Source: Candidatus Saccharimonadota bacterium (lineage in GTDB: Bacteria; Patescibacteriota; Saccharimonadia; Saccharimonadales; Saccharimonadaceae). From it: a DNA stretch of 11,193 nucleotides. Below the pieces are notes generated by a model. It did not search any database, was not told the DNA's origin, and saw only the letters and a program-made list of their open reading frames with translations. The stretch lies in contig CAJPSL010000005.1 of assembly GCA_905373315.1 (NCBI GenBank), forward strand, positions 1-11,193, written 5' to 3'. Positions 1 to 7,511 of the stretch are shown here, in pieces. A program made the position numbers and the translations under genes. Position 1 is the first letter of the stretch, and each line of letters begins with the position of its first letter.

Positions 1-242
1 GTGAAATAATATTTTTCATCTTCTAGAACAGTTGGACGTTGGGTTGGTGGCTGCTTGGAGTGGAGGTAAAATAAGACCCCCATTGCGCTAACGGCCAGCA
101 AGAGTAATGTAGTAAATATAATACTGCTCAATCGAGGTCGGTTTGCAGGCGTTGCGTTGGTTCTTGACCTATGGCTGGTTCGAGCTGGTTGTCGTTTTGT
201 TGACAATTTTTGAGGTTTTGTTTGCGTTTTTTTGGTAGGCAT
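1..242 (-). CDS. Partial single-span membrane protein of unknown function (N-terminal 80 residues)
   Basis: The reading frame is open from an ATG at 242-240 to the left edge, so only the first 80 codons are visible. Residues 1-37 are strongly basic and rich in Lys, Arg, Thr and Pro. They are followed by one hydrophobic helix at about residues 39-60 and then a short hydrophilic stretch ending near an EDEKYYF segment. This fits a type II membrane protein with a positive cytoplasmic tail and an extracellular C-terminal domain outside the window. The ATG overlaps the TAA stop of the upstream gene by one base (TAATG), with a weak GGAG about 8 nt upstream, so translation is probably coupled to the DsbA-like gene. 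A role in extracellular thiol chemistry or as a secreted enzyme would fit the operon, but no catalytic motif is visible and I do not recognise the family. Confidence 0.8.
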   Translation of the reverse strand, partial: MPTKKTQTKPQKLSTKRQPARTSHRSRTNATPANRPRLSSIIFTTLLLLAVSAMGVLFYLHSKQPPTQRPTVLEDEKYYF

Positions 243-958
243 TAGTTCACTCCGCCAGCTTTCAAGATCGCCTTTAAGCCAGTTTCACCACCAGCAAATC
301 CACTGGCTACGTAGTCATTGATCACCATGTATGGCAGACCGTTCACGCCAAGTGACAGAGCTTTTTGGGTGTTGTCATCGATCTCTTTTTGGTGTGTTTT
401 TTTGATCATACAGTCAGTAAACTTCGTCTCGTCCATGCCGATAGCTTTAGCAGAAGCTAGGAAATAGTCTAACGGCAGTGGTGGAATTTTTTGCGGTACA
501 GCAACGTTTTTCACACCAATACCTTTGTCGAAATAATCACGCTTGATGCGTGGCACGATGTCGTGGGTATACTGCCAGTATTTGTCCTGGTCAGCGGCGC
601 AAAAGGCGGCGTGAGCCCCAGTTTCTGTGTTATCGGTGACTTCTTTGAGCAGTGTTACCACGCGGTGTTCATAGCGAACCTTGCCTGATTTGAGGTACTC
701 ATTTTTGAAGAAATCAGCGTTAGTGGCTGCTTCAACTTCGGCGCAGAATGAGCAAAAATAATCAGTATAATCAACAAACACATGCTTGGCTTCAGCAGAG
801 CCTTGTGACATCTTTTCGTTCCATGGTTTGCCGTCACCGACATGGCGATTTGGTGGACGATTAACGATGCCGTAGATAAACAATGCGACAATTGCCGTAA
901 TCAAAATGCCTGAAATAACCCAAATGATTGCTATGCCTGCTGATTTTTGTCGATTCAT
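242..958 (-). CDS. Membrane-anchored DsbA-like thiol-disulfide oxidoreductase
   Basis: The 238-residue product has an uncleaved-looking N-terminal helix (about residues 8-32) and then a thioredoxin-fold domain of the DsbA/BdbD (Thioredoxin_4) type. The active site is FCSFC (Cys69, Cys72) after a beta strand ending VDYTDY. The cis-proline loop is the GLP at 207-209, followed by a YMVIND strand. Two further cysteines, Cys120 (AAFCAADQ) and Cys183 (TDCMIKK), sit where many members of this family carry cysteines in the inserted helical domain. The likely role is to oxidise or isomerise cysteines in exported proteins on the outer face of the membrane. A strong AGGAGG site (968-963) precedes the ATG, and the start overlaps the upstream stop as ATGA. 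Family assignment is firm; oxidase versus isomerase direction cannot be read from the sequence. Confidence 0.9.
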   Translation of the reverse strand: MNRQKSAGIAIIWVISGILITAIVALFIYGIVNRPPNRHVGDGKPWNEKMSQGSAEAKHVFVDYTDYFCSFCAEVEAATNADFFKNEYLKSGKVRYEHRVVTLLKEVTDNTETGAHAAFCAADQDKYWQYTHDIVPRIKRDYFDKGIGVKNVAVPQKIPPLPLDYFLASAKAIGMDETKFTDCMIKKTHQKEIDDNTQKALSLGVNGLPYMVINDYVASGFAGGETGLKAILKAGGVN

Positions 959-1563
959 AGTTCCTCCTGTTTTGCTAATTCGGTATATATAAAGGCGATT
1001 TGTCCAGATTTGTAGAGTGAAAAGAGGCTTAGTAGTAGGGCTACAATCAGGACGATGGTGCCAGCGATGGTGGCGGCAGTGGCAGCGGCAGCGCCCGAGA
1101 AGAACACGGCAACGAGCGGCAGGATGAGTGATGTGCCGCAGGGAACGCAGCCCAGACCGATGGCAGCAGCCACAGAGGCCAGGCCGCTTAGTCCGACTTG
1201 TCTGGTGACCGACTGTTCGTTACGCTTATTTTTCTTGGCAGTGAAAATGACGACGGTGATTGACAGTCCTTGGAGAAGTGACACCACAAGGAGCAATGCG
1301 CCATTGAGTGAGCTGAAACCCTGTTTGAATATGTCAATGAACATGGCTCCAAAAAGGGAGATTTTGTCTAATATCGGCAACCGCGACATCATCAGCGGGC
1401 CGTAAAAATTGGCATTGATGGCAAAGAAAATAATGAGTGCAACGAGTAAAGATAGGGTAAGTGCCAATAGTGCGTACTGTGGTAGGCTGAGGATTTTACC
1501 AACTCCTACCATAGCTGACTTGATGGACTGCTGTTTGTTGTATACTCGGCAAAATTGAACCAT
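955..1563 (-). CDS. Polytopic membrane protein with CVPC motif, candidate redox partner of the DsbA-like protein
   Basis: From the ATG at 1563 the product is 202 residues. Hydrophobic segments lie at about 32-53, 85-107, 126-156 and 164-184, giving four or five membrane spans. A basic loop (KKNKR, about 110-114) separates the second and third segments. The distinctive feature is GCVPCGTS (Cys139, Cys142) at or within the third hydrophobic region, followed by an Ala-rich helix. Membrane CxxC or paired-Cys proteins such as DsbB, VKOR and CcdA/DsbD pass electrons to or from thioredoxin-fold proteins. The ATGA overlap with the DsbA-like gene suggests the same role here. It lacks the four-cysteine VKOR/DsbB pattern and is not a clear CcdA, so the family is left open. 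A TTG start at 1581 would add six residues, but it lies upstream of the -10 box and is unlikely to be used. Confidence 0.75.
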   Translation of the reverse strand: MVQFCRVYNKQQSIKSAMVGVGKILSLPQYALLALTLSLLVALIIFFAINANFYGPLMMSRLPILDKISLFGAMFIDIFKQGFSSLNGALLLVVSLLQGLSITVVIFTAKKNKRNEQSVTRQVGLSGLASVAAAIGLGCVPCGTSLILPLVAVFFSGAAAATAATIAGTIVLIVALLLSLFSLYKSGQIAFIYTELAKQEEL

Positions 1564-1569
1564 GCATCC

Positions 1570-1598
1570 ATTATACGTCAAAATTGCATAATAGTATG
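1570..1598 (-). promoter_or_regulatory. Promoter of the redox operon, leaderless type
   Basis: A perfect TATAAT occupies 1575-1570 on the minus strand and ends six bases before the ATG at 1563. Transcription starting about 7 nt after the -10 would begin at or next to that ATG, leaving no leader and no Shine-Dalgarno site. The -35 region (about 1598-1593, CATACT) is poor, and an inverted repeat covers it, so activation by a regulator is possible. Confidence 0.6.
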
Positions 1599-1601
1599 CA
1601 T
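1584..1601. promoter_or_regulatory. Imperfect inverted repeat over the -35 region of the redox operon
   Basis: TGCATA and TATGCA arms separated by ATAG form a 6-bp dyad at 1585-1600, extendable by one mismatched pair to 1584-1601. It covers roughly -21 to -38 relative to the predicted start of the redox operon. It differs in sequence from the PadR palindromes, so it may bind a different regulator or be a chance dyad. A second ATGCAT lies at 1562-1567, over the start codon. Confidence 0.35.
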
Positions 1602-1629
1602 TCTGGTGAGGTTAGGTGATAGAATACAC

Positions 1630-1646
1630 TATACACTGAGTGTATA
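1630..1646. promoter_or_regulatory. Predicted PadR operator, distal copy
   Basis: TATACACTGAGTGTATA is a perfect palindrome with 8-bp arms around a central G. It lies just upstream of the -35 element of the PadR gene. An additional ACACT half-site precedes it at 1626-1630. PadR-family dimers bind short AT-rich palindromes of this kind in their own promoters, so autoregulation is the natural reading. Confidence 0.65.
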
Positions 1647-1652
1647 AAACTC

Positions 1653-1681
1653 TTGCAATAACTAAACACTGGGTGTATAGT
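1653..1681 (+). promoter_or_regulatory. Promoter of the PadR-ABC operon, leaderless type
   Basis: TTGCAA at 1653-1658 and TATAGT at 1676-1681 are separated by the ideal 17 bp. Only six bases lie between the -10 box and the ATG at 1688, so transcription would begin essentially at the start codon. The proximal palindrome fills the spacer and overlaps the -10 box, which would let a bound regulator block RNA polymerase. Confidence 0.7.
1663..1679. promoter_or_regulatory. Predicted PadR operator, proximal copy
   Basis: TAAACACTGGGTGTATA matches the distal palindrome at 15 of 17 positions. The two centres (1638 and 1671) are 33 bp apart, close to three helical turns, so two dimers would sit on nearly the same DNA face. 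The site lies between -35 and -10 and overlaps the first bases of the -10 box, a position typical of repression. Confidence 0.65.
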
Positions 1682-1687
1682 AAGAGT

Positions 1688-2230
1688 ATGAGCGTTCAAT
1701 ATACCCTGTTAGGTTTTTTAGCGGAAGAGTCAAATTATGGCTATGAATTGAAGAAAAAATATGATGGCTATTTTGGTAAGGACAAGCCAATTTTAACCGG
1801 TCAGATATATTCAACTCTGGCGCGGCTCAAACGCGACAATAAAGTCAAAGAAATTACTGATACCAGCGAATCGGGCGGGCCGGATCGGGTTCGGTATGAG
1901 ATTACCGATGAAGGTAAGCAAGATTTACAGGCGTGGCTGGAAGCGCCAGAAGCACCGTCGCCGCAACTGCAAGCAACCATGTATATCAAAGCGGTGCTGG
2001 CTATCCTGAAAGATGGCGATGCGTCACCGTATTTGGATAATCAACGGCAGGCGCACATCCAACGAATGCGCGAGCTGACAGCACAGCGTCGCGATAGCAA
2101 TCTGTCGGACATGTTGCTAATTGACCACGCACTGTATCATTTGGAGGCGGATTTGCGCTGGATTGAATTAACAATTTCGCGGTTAACGCGGCTAAAGGAG
2201 GAAATTTTGCATGAGCAAACCAATAATTAG
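1688..2230 (+). CDS. PadR-family transcriptional regulator
   Basis: The 180-residue product begins MSVQYTLLGFLAEES. It continues through the PadR winged helix: NYGYELKKKYD, a recognition region with TGQIYSTLARLKRDNKV, and a wing at GGPDRVRYEITDEGK (about residues 64-78). The C-terminal half is helical and matches the dimerising arm of long PadR (Vir_act_alpha_C) proteins. PadR proteins are usually ligand-responsive repressors, often of transporters that expel or detect toxic compounds. The ATG at 1688 is chosen over the GTG at 1640 because the latter lies inside the distal operator and upstream of the -10 box. The 3' end overlaps the ATPase gene by 20 bp and contains that gene's ribosome-binding site. 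This links regulator and transporter in one operon and predicts autoregulation. The inducer cannot be deduced. Confidence 0.92.
   Translation: MSVQYTLLGFLAEESNYGYELKKKYDGYFGKDKPILTGQIYSTLARLKRDNKVKEITDTSESGGPDRVRYEITDEGKQDLQAWLEAPEAPSPQLQATMYIKAVLAILKDGDASPYLDNQRQAHIQRMRELTAQRRDSNLSDMLLIDHALYHLEADLRWIELTISRLTRLKEEILHEQTNN
2194..2201 (+). promoter_or_regulatory. Strong ribosome-binding site for the ABC ATPase inside the PadR gene
   Basis: AAAGGAGG sits nine bases before the ATG at 2211 and lies within the last codons of the PadR gene. It fixes the ATPase start and shows that this internal gene uses Shine-Dalgarno initiation, unlike the operon-leading PadR gene. Confidence 0.8.
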
Positions 2231-2936
2231 CGCTAAAAAAATTACAAAGTCGTTCGGGCAAACACAGGCGCTGCGCGGTGTTAGCTTGGATGTCGAGGCG
2301 GGCGAGGTGCTGGCGATCATGGGCCCGTCTGGGTCTGGTAAATCAACACTGCTACATAGCTTGGCGGCGATTACCAAGGTCGATAGTGGCGAGATTGAGT
2401 TCGACGGCCAGCGGATTGATACAATGAACGATGATAAGCGCAGCATGCTACGGCGCACCAGTTTTGGCTTTGTCTTTCAGTTTGGACAGTTGGTGCCGGA
2501 GCTGACGGCGCTGGACAATGTAGCGTTGCCATTGCTACTCAACGGCATCAAGCGTGAAGAAGCCTATCAACGGGCGAAAACATGGTTGAACAATGTTGAG
2601 TTGGCGAGTAAAGCTAACAGTATGCTCGGCGAGTTGTCGGGTGGACAAATGCAGCGCGTGGCGATTGCCCGAGCCATGGTGATTGAGCCAAAAGTATTGT
2701 TTGCTGACGAGCCGACTGGTTCGCTAGATAGTCTGAACTCAGAAAAGGTCATGGAATTGTTTATCAAAACCGCCAAAGAGCACGGTACGACAGTCATCAT
2801 GGTGACGCATGAGCCGACGATTGCCGCCTACGCTGACCGGGAAATCATCGTCCGCGATGGGCAGATTTCTGGCGCTGAGGCAGCGGTAAACCCGGCACAG
2901 ACGAGGGCTGATAAAGCTAAGGTGAGGATTGTCTGA
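2211..2936 (+). CDS. ABC transporter ATPase, MacB/LolD/BceA type (partner of FtsX-like permease)
   Basis: The 241-residue protein carries all ATPase motifs: Walker A GPSGSGKS (38-45), Q-loop Gln90 in FVFQFGQL, signature LSGGQ (142-146), Walker B VLFADE (162-167), a D-loop after PTGSLD, and H-loop His200 in VTHEP. The sequence around the Q-loop and ADEPTGSLDS is characteristic of the MacB/LolD/FtsE/BceA group that pairs with FtsX-fold permeases. Its stop and the permease start overlap as TGATG, so the two are translationally coupled. These transporters work by mechanotransmission or efflux: antibiotic resistance and sensing, lipoprotein or peptide handling. PadR control would fit a drug- or peptide-responsive pump, but the substrate is unknown. 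The last ~20 residues after QIS are polar and look like a non-conserved tail. Confidence 0.93.
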   Translation: MSKPIISAKKITKSFGQTQALRGVSLDVEAGEVLAIMGPSGSGKSTLLHSLAAITKVDSGEIEFDGQRIDTMNDDKRSMLRRTSFGFVFQFGQLVPELTALDNVALPLLLNGIKREEAYQRAKTWLNNVELASKANSMLGELSGGQMQRVAIARAMVIEPKVLFADEPTGSLDSLNSEKVMELFIKTAKEHGTTVIMVTHEPTIAAYADREIIVRDGQISGAEAAVNPAQTRADKAKVRIV

Positions 2937-5164
2937 TGAGCGTTAGTTGGATGTTACTACAAAAGTCTGGCCGCCAGTCGTTCGCGCGTCTGGGCTTGAC
3001 GACGGCGGCGGTGGCGCTGGGGATCGTACTAGTGTGCTGCTTTACGGCTGGTATCAATGGACTTATGAGACGCGCTGGGGGATCAGCCATCAGCCTGGCG
3101 GCACACCAAGCTAGTCGCAAAGAGGCTTCACAACAACCAATTGATGGTATTGAACCACTAAGAATTAGTAATGTTGTGCGACTTGGTAATGCGTCAAAGT
3201 GGCGCGGTCAATATATCCAGGCCTACTCGATGTACGGTACGGCTAAATCGCCGCAGTTTGCCAAATTGAAAACACCGCAGGCTGGTGAGTATTACTTATC
3301 GAAAGCGTTGGCTGATGCGGTAGCTCAACATCCTGAGGATGATATCTTGGCGCGTTTTGGTAGTAACACTAAATATCTCGGCGTACTCCCTAGTGAATAT
3401 GTTAGCGGCCCAGATGCTCTCATGATGGTACGTGGTGCCAGTGCTGATGAAGTGGCGGCAAGTGATGCTACCGCGAAAGCTCGAGGACAAGCTTCCTACT
3501 TTGCTAATGTTTACCGGACGGATGCGAATGGGCTAACATCGAATGTCGGACTAGATCCCATATCCATCACTGTACTTGGCGTTGGTGGAACCATCTTACT
3601 GTTTCCGATTGTCATTTTCGTGTCAGTGGCGACACAGCTGGGTGCGGCACAACGTGAAAAACGCTATGCTGCCTTGCGACTGATCGGTGCGACCAAGCGG
3701 CAGGTGGCGCGGGTATTAATACTGGAGTCGCTGTTGGCGTCAGTGGTTGGCGTGATTATCGGGCTGGGTGCGTTTTGGCTATTACAAGCACCGCTGCAGA
3801 ATTTCAAGATGGACGGCATGCGGTTTAATCCTGGCGATTTAGCGTTAACTGCCACGCAATACGCGCTGATTATTGGCTTGACACTGGGACTAACGGTGTT
3901 TGTTAACTGGCGACGGATGCGCCGGGCGCAAATTTCGCCACTGGGTGTGTCACGTTCGGTTGAAAAGGTAAAGAAACTACGCGGGTGGCGGCCGCTGGTG
4001 CCAGCAACTGGTATTGTGATTTTTGCCTGGTTATCGTCAAAGCCGGGTCTGGATTGGCTGACAGCAAATAGAGAATCAGTTATGCCAATGCTACTGCTGA
4101 TGGCGACCTTGCTGTTAGTGATGTTTGGACTTGTCCTGGCTGGTGGTTGGTTGACGAATAAGTTATCATTACTAGCGGCACGCTGGGCGAATAGTGCCTC
4201 AATGTTGATTGCTGGTAAGCGTACGGCAGTGCACTCGCGAACGGTGTTCCGTGGTGTGAGCGGTGTCGTGTTGGCGTTGTTTGCAGGTAGTTTTTACTTG
4301 ACAGCAACCAGTGGTATTGAGAACTTAAATGTTCAGGCTATCAAAGACAACGGTTACTCACAGTTGAAGCATGGTACCGCAGCTGTCATTGGCCGTTCAC
4401 TGCCGAGCGATATGGCGAAACAGTTGAAACAGCAGTCGTACATCACGTCGGTGGCGACGATCTATCCGCGTGAGGATGGCAGTGCAATTCGCTGCCAAGA
4501 TCTGGCAATATACACTGAGCACACCTGTCCAAGTAATGCTCGGCCCGACCAATTTGCGCTGTTGAATTTTGACGCGCCAGTGGTCAAAAATGTATCGCTG
4601 ATCACTGATACAGTCGACATGAGTGGCACCAAAGAATATTTGGTAGCGCTAACTTCAGACAATGATCTTGAAAAGTTACGTAGCATGGTTGTGATGCGCG
4701 CTAACCAGTACGATCTGACATACGTAGTGGGCGGCACTGATTCCAAAAAACCGCATATCAATCCAACGATTCGCGAATTTGCCAACTTAGCCTATGTTGG
4801 TATTGGCGTGACGTTATTTGTGGCAGTGGCGAGCCTGATCGTTTCGACGATTGGCGGGCTGATGGAGCGTCGCCGTTCGTTATATACTTTGCGTCTCAGT
4901 GGTATGCGCCTCGTCCAGCTGAAGCGTTTGGTGATGGTTGAATCCGTGGCACCGCTGCTGATCACCTCGATCCTGTCGTGTGGTATCGGTGTTTGGACGG
5001 GGGCAGTATTCACGAAGATGTTCTCGACGACACTGAAGCCGGTGTTAACACCAACCTACTTTGCCATCGTTGGTGCTGGTCTGGCGGCAGCTATCATCGG
5101 TATTTACTTGATCCTGCCGATGGTCGACAAGCTGACGCGGGCGGAGGCTAATCAAACCGAGTAA
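2936..5164 (+). CDS. Large FtsX-family ABC permease, about ten spans with two extracellular domains
   Basis: The 742-residue product has predicted spans at about 20-44, 210-234, 262-284, 303-323, 353-366, 383-405, 436-456, 617-640, 669-690 and 706-728. Two extracellular domains lie at about 45-208 and 457-616. Each of the two FtsX modules contains the typical cytoplasmic coupling segment after its second span: AAQREKRYAALRLIGATKRQV in the first and MERRRSLYTLRLSGMRLVQL in the second. Two repeats in one chain suggest a BceB-like or internally duplicated permease that works with an ATPase homodimer. The second extracellular domain contains Cys520 and Cys531, eleven residues apart, a possible disulfide. 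The gene starts by TGATG overlap with the ATPase behind a GGTGAGG site and is the last gene of the PadR operon. Export, resistance or sensing roles are all possible. Confidence 0.9.
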   Translation: MSVSWMLLQKSGRQSFARLGLTTAAVALGIVLVCCFTAGINGLMRRAGGSAISLAAHQASRKEASQQPIDGIEPLRISNVVRLGNASKWRGQYIQAYSMYGTAKSPQFAKLKTPQAGEYYLSKALADAVAQHPEDDILARFGSNTKYLGVLPSEYVSGPDALMMVRGASADEVAASDATAKARGQASYFANVYRTDANGLTSNVGLDPISITVLGVGGTILLFPIVIFVSVATQLGAAQREKRYAALRLIGATKRQVARVLILESLLASVVGVIIGLGAFWLLQAPLQNFKMDGMRFNPGDLALTATQYALIIGLTLGLTVFVNWRRMRRAQISPLGVSRSVEKVKKLRGWRPLVPATGIVIFAWLSSKPGLDWLTANRESVMPMLLLMATLLLVMFGLVLAGGWLTNKLSLLAARWANSASMLIAGKRTAVHSRTVFRGVSGVVLALFAGSFYLTATSGIENLNVQAIKDNGYSQLKHGTAAVIGRSLPSDMAKQLKQQSYITSVATIYPREDGSAIRCQDLAIYTEHTCPSNARPDQFALLNFDAPVVKNVSLITDTVDMSGTKEYLVALTSDNDLEKLRSMVVMRANQYDLTYVVGGTDSKKPHINPTIREFANLAYVGIGVTLFVAVASLIVSTIGGLMERRRSLYTLRLSGMRLVQLKRLVMVESVAPLLITSILSCGIGVWTGAVFTKMFSTTLKPVLTPTYFAIVGAGLAAAIIGIYLILPMVDKLTRAEANQTE

Positions 5165-5188
5165 TTTTGTCTGCAGAGCGGTCTAATG

Positions 5189-5224
5189 AAAAGCGTTCCA
5201 GGTGCTGGCCGGAGCGCTTTTTCT
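5189..5224. terminator. Rho-independent terminator, probably bidirectional
   Basis: AAAAGCGTTCC (5189-5199) pairs with GGAGCGCTTTT (5211-5221) with one G-U pair, around an 11-base loop, and the run of T continues to 5222. It lies 25 bp after the permease stop and ends the PadR operon. Read on the minus strand, the same stem ends in four T residues, so it could also stop transcription of the convergent clpB. The remaining bases to 5300 show nothing further. Confidence 0.75.
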
Positions 5225-5300
5225 TGCTATGAGCGCAACTTTGAATGACTCAAGCCACATGGAAACAGGTATCTGTGATTAATAGGAACAGAAGGGACTA

Positions 5301-7439
5301 TTAGTGGAAGGTCACCCGGTCATCAGCGACGCTGACGGTGACCGTCATGCCATCATGAATTCGTCCGTCGATGAGCTCTAGCGCTAATGGATCAAGCACC
5401 CGCTTTTGTACCAAGCGCTTGAGCGGCCGAGCGCCAAAGCTCGGGTCATAGCCATCGCGGGCCAGCATGTCGCGGACGCTGTCGTCAAACTTGAGCGTGA
5501 TGTCGCGGCTGTCTTTGACCTGGCGGGTGACGCGTTTCAGCTGAACGTCGACAATCGCTCGCATGGCTTCTGGTCGAATGCGGTCGAAGATAACGATGTC
5601 ATCAATGCGGTTGAGAAATTCCGGACGGAAATGTTGTCTGAGGACATCAAGCATTTGATTATCCAGTGCCGACAAATCGTCGCCAGCAAAATCCATAATC
5701 GCCTGCGAGCCGACATTGCTGGTCATGATGATGACCGTGTTGGAGAAATCGACTGTCCGCCCCTGGCCATCGGTCAGGCGGCCGTCGTCGAGTACTTGCA
5801 AAAGTACATTGAAGACGTCGGGGTGAGCCTTCTCGATTTCGTCAAACAGCACCACGCTGTAGGGGCGGCGGCGCACCGCTTCGGTGAGTTGGCCGCCTTG
5901 GTCGTAACCGACGTAGCCTGGCGGCGAACCAATCAGGCGGGCCACGGCGTGGCGCTCCATATATTCACTCATATCGATGCGGATCATAGCGTGTTCGTCG
6001 TCGAATAATTCGCGGCACAGGCTGCGGGCTACCTCTGTTTTGCCGACGCCAGTCGGGCCGAGAAAGAGGAAGGAGCCGATTGGCCGGTTGGTATCACTGA
6101 GCCCAGCGCGCGAACGGCGAATAGCGCTGGCCACGGCGGCGATGGCTTTGTCTTGACCAATTACTTGGGTGCTGATATGTTCCTCTAATTTGGCTAGTTT
6201 GCTGGATTCGGTCTCAATCAGCCGCTCCACCGGGATGCTCGTCCAGCGCGCCACTACGCTAGCGATGTCATCAGGCGTGACTTCTTCACGCAGCAGGCGG
6301 TCGGCTGGCGGAATGGCAGCTAGTTCTTGGCGGGCGGCGCTCAGCTTTTTCTCCAGTTCTGGTAGATCGCCGTATTTGATGCGGCTAGCGGTGGCCAGAT
6401 CGGCGTCGCGTTCGGCGATTTCCAGTTGTGAGCGTAGACTATCCATTTTTTCGGTAGCGGTATTGACGGTCTGGAGAATGTCTTTTTCGTGCTGCCATTT
6501 GCTGTTAATCACCTCGGCCTGAGCCCGAAGGTCGGTGATTTGCTGATTAATCTCCTCTTTTCGGGCCTTGGCGTGGTCGGATTTATCTTTTTTCAGCGCG
6601 GCTTCCTCAATCTCCAGCTGTAAGCGGCGGTTATTGAGCCGATCCAGACTAATTGGCACACTCTCCAGCTGCATCTTCAGGGCGCTGGTGGCTTCATCCA
6701 GGAGGTCGACCGCTTTGTCAGGCAAAAAGCGGTCAGGTAGATAGCGAGTCGACAGTCGCGCTGCCGCCACGATGGCATCGTCAGAGATTTTAACGCCGTG
6801 ATGCACCTCGTATTTTTCTTTCAGACCGCGCAAAATCGCCACGGTATCATCAAAACTTGGCTCGCCAACATAGACTGGCTGAAAGCGCCGCTCTAGAGCC
6901 GCATCTTTTTCGACATGCTGGCGATATTCGGCCAACGTCGTCGCGCCGATCATATGGAGTTTACCGCGCGCCAGGGCGGGTTTGAGCATATTGCCAGCGT
7001 CCATGCTGCCTTCGGTTTTGCCGGCGCCAACCATGGTGTGAATTTCATCAACGAACAAAATAATTTCGCCAGCCGCTTCTTCCACTTCTTTCAAAATTGC
7101 TTTGAGGCGCTCTTCGAATTGACCGCGAAAACTAGCACCCGCCAGTAAACTGGAAATTTCCAAGGAGATTAGCCGCTTGTCTTTCAGCGATGCTGGTACG
7201 TCGCCTTTGACAATGCGCTGCGCCAGGGCCTCGACAATGGCGGTTTTACCGACGCCCGGCTCACCGATCAGCACCGGGTTATTTTTGGTGCGTCGGCTGA
7301 GGATCTGCATGGTGCGGCGAATTTCCTCATCGCGGCCGATTACTGGGTCGAGTTTGCCCTCACGCGCCAGTGCCGTGATGTCCGTCCCAAACTGCTCGAG
7401 GGGCTTGGTGGTTTCTTCTTGGTTTATGGTTGGTGGCAT
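5301..7439 (-). CDS. clpB: ClpB disaggregase lacking the N-terminal domain
   Basis: The 712-residue protein is a two-ring AAA+ chaperone that threads aggregated proteins together with the DnaK system. Module 1 has Walker A GEPGVGKT (59-66), Walker B ILFVDE (127-132) and the arginine-finger segment ALERRF (181-186). A complete coiled-coil M domain follows at about 260-380. Module 2 has Walker A GPTGVGKT (461-468), the pore-loop GYVGY (508-512), Walker B VVLFDE (529-534) and sensor-2 FGARPLKR (668-675). The M domain and absence of a ClpP-binding loop separate it from ClpC/ClpA. Full ClpB is about 860 residues; the missing ~145 are the N domain, so the protein resembles the short isoform E. coli makes by internal initiation. 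Here AAGGAGG is placed just before the ATG and no N-domain coding sequence lies upstream, so the short form is the only product. Pore loop 1 reads SFRG instead of the usual KYRG. Confidence 0.96.
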   Translation of the reverse strand: MPPTINQEETTKPLEQFGTDITALAREGKLDPVIGRDEEIRRTMQILSRRTKNNPVLIGEPGVGKTAIVEALAQRIVKGDVPASLKDKRLISLEISSLLAGASFRGQFEERLKAILKEVEEAAGEIILFVDEIHTMVGAGKTEGSMDAGNMLKPALARGKLHMIGATTLAEYRQHVEKDAALERRFQPVYVGEPSFDDTVAILRGLKEKYEVHHGVKISDDAIVAAARLSTRYLPDRFLPDKAVDLLDEATSALKMQLESVPISLDRLNNRRLQLEIEEAALKKDKSDHAKARKEEINQQITDLRAQAEVINSKWQHEKDILQTVNTATEKMDSLRSQLEIAERDADLATASRIKYGDLPELEKKLSAARQELAAIPPADRLLREEVTPDDIASVVARWTSIPVERLIETESSKLAKLEEHISTQVIGQDKAIAAVASAIRRSRAGLSDTNRPIGSFLFLGPTGVGKTEVARSLCRELFDDEHAMIRIDMSEYMERHAVARLIGSPPGYVGYDQGGQLTEAVRRRPYSVVLFDEIEKAHPDVFNVLLQVLDDGRLTDGQGRTVDFSNTVIIMTSNVGSQAIMDFAGDDLSALDNQMLDVLRQHFRPEFLNRIDDIVIFDRIRPEAMRAIVDVQLKRVTRQVKDSRDITLKFDDSVRDMLARDGYDPSFGARPLKRLVQKRVLDPLALELIDGRIHDGMTVTVSVADDRVTFH

Positions 7440-7511
7440 ATGTCCTCCTTTTTCTGTGGGCTGAGCCCCGTATTGTTACGTTGCGGCAAGAGGCAGTGTG
7501 AGGTGATGTGC
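7440..7511 (-). promoter_or_regulatory. clpB leader with strong ribosome-binding site and possible secondary structure
   Basis: This 72-bp gap between the MdoB-like gene and clpB contains AAGGAGG (7450-7444) just ahead of the clpB ATG. A small GGGC/GCCC hairpin (7468-7458) lies a few bases upstream. CCTCTT on the minus strand (7493-7488) could pair with AGGAGG of the ribosome-binding site. I see no clear promoter, CIRCE or HAIR element and no terminator, so clpB may be read through from the upstream gene or have a weak promoter of its own. Confidence 0.5.

Noticed and set aside
1564..1581. TTG start adding six residues to the CVPC membrane protein
   Set aside because: The codons overlap the TATAAT box and there is no ribosome-binding site; the ATG at 1563 fits the leaderless pattern.
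1640..1687. GTG start adding 16 residues to the PadR protein
   Set aside because: It lies inside the distal palindrome and upstream of the -35/-10 elements, and the added residues precede the conserved PadR N-terminus. The ATG at 1688 is correct.
5406..6008. 200-codon open frame on the plus strand
   Set aside because: It is antisense to the conserved second half of clpB, has no recognisable domain or promoter, and arises from the codon bias of the real gene.
6169..6522. Ser/Arg-rich plus-strand open frame opposite the ClpB M domain
   Set aside because: Low-complexity shadow of the coiled-coil coding sequence; no initiation signals.
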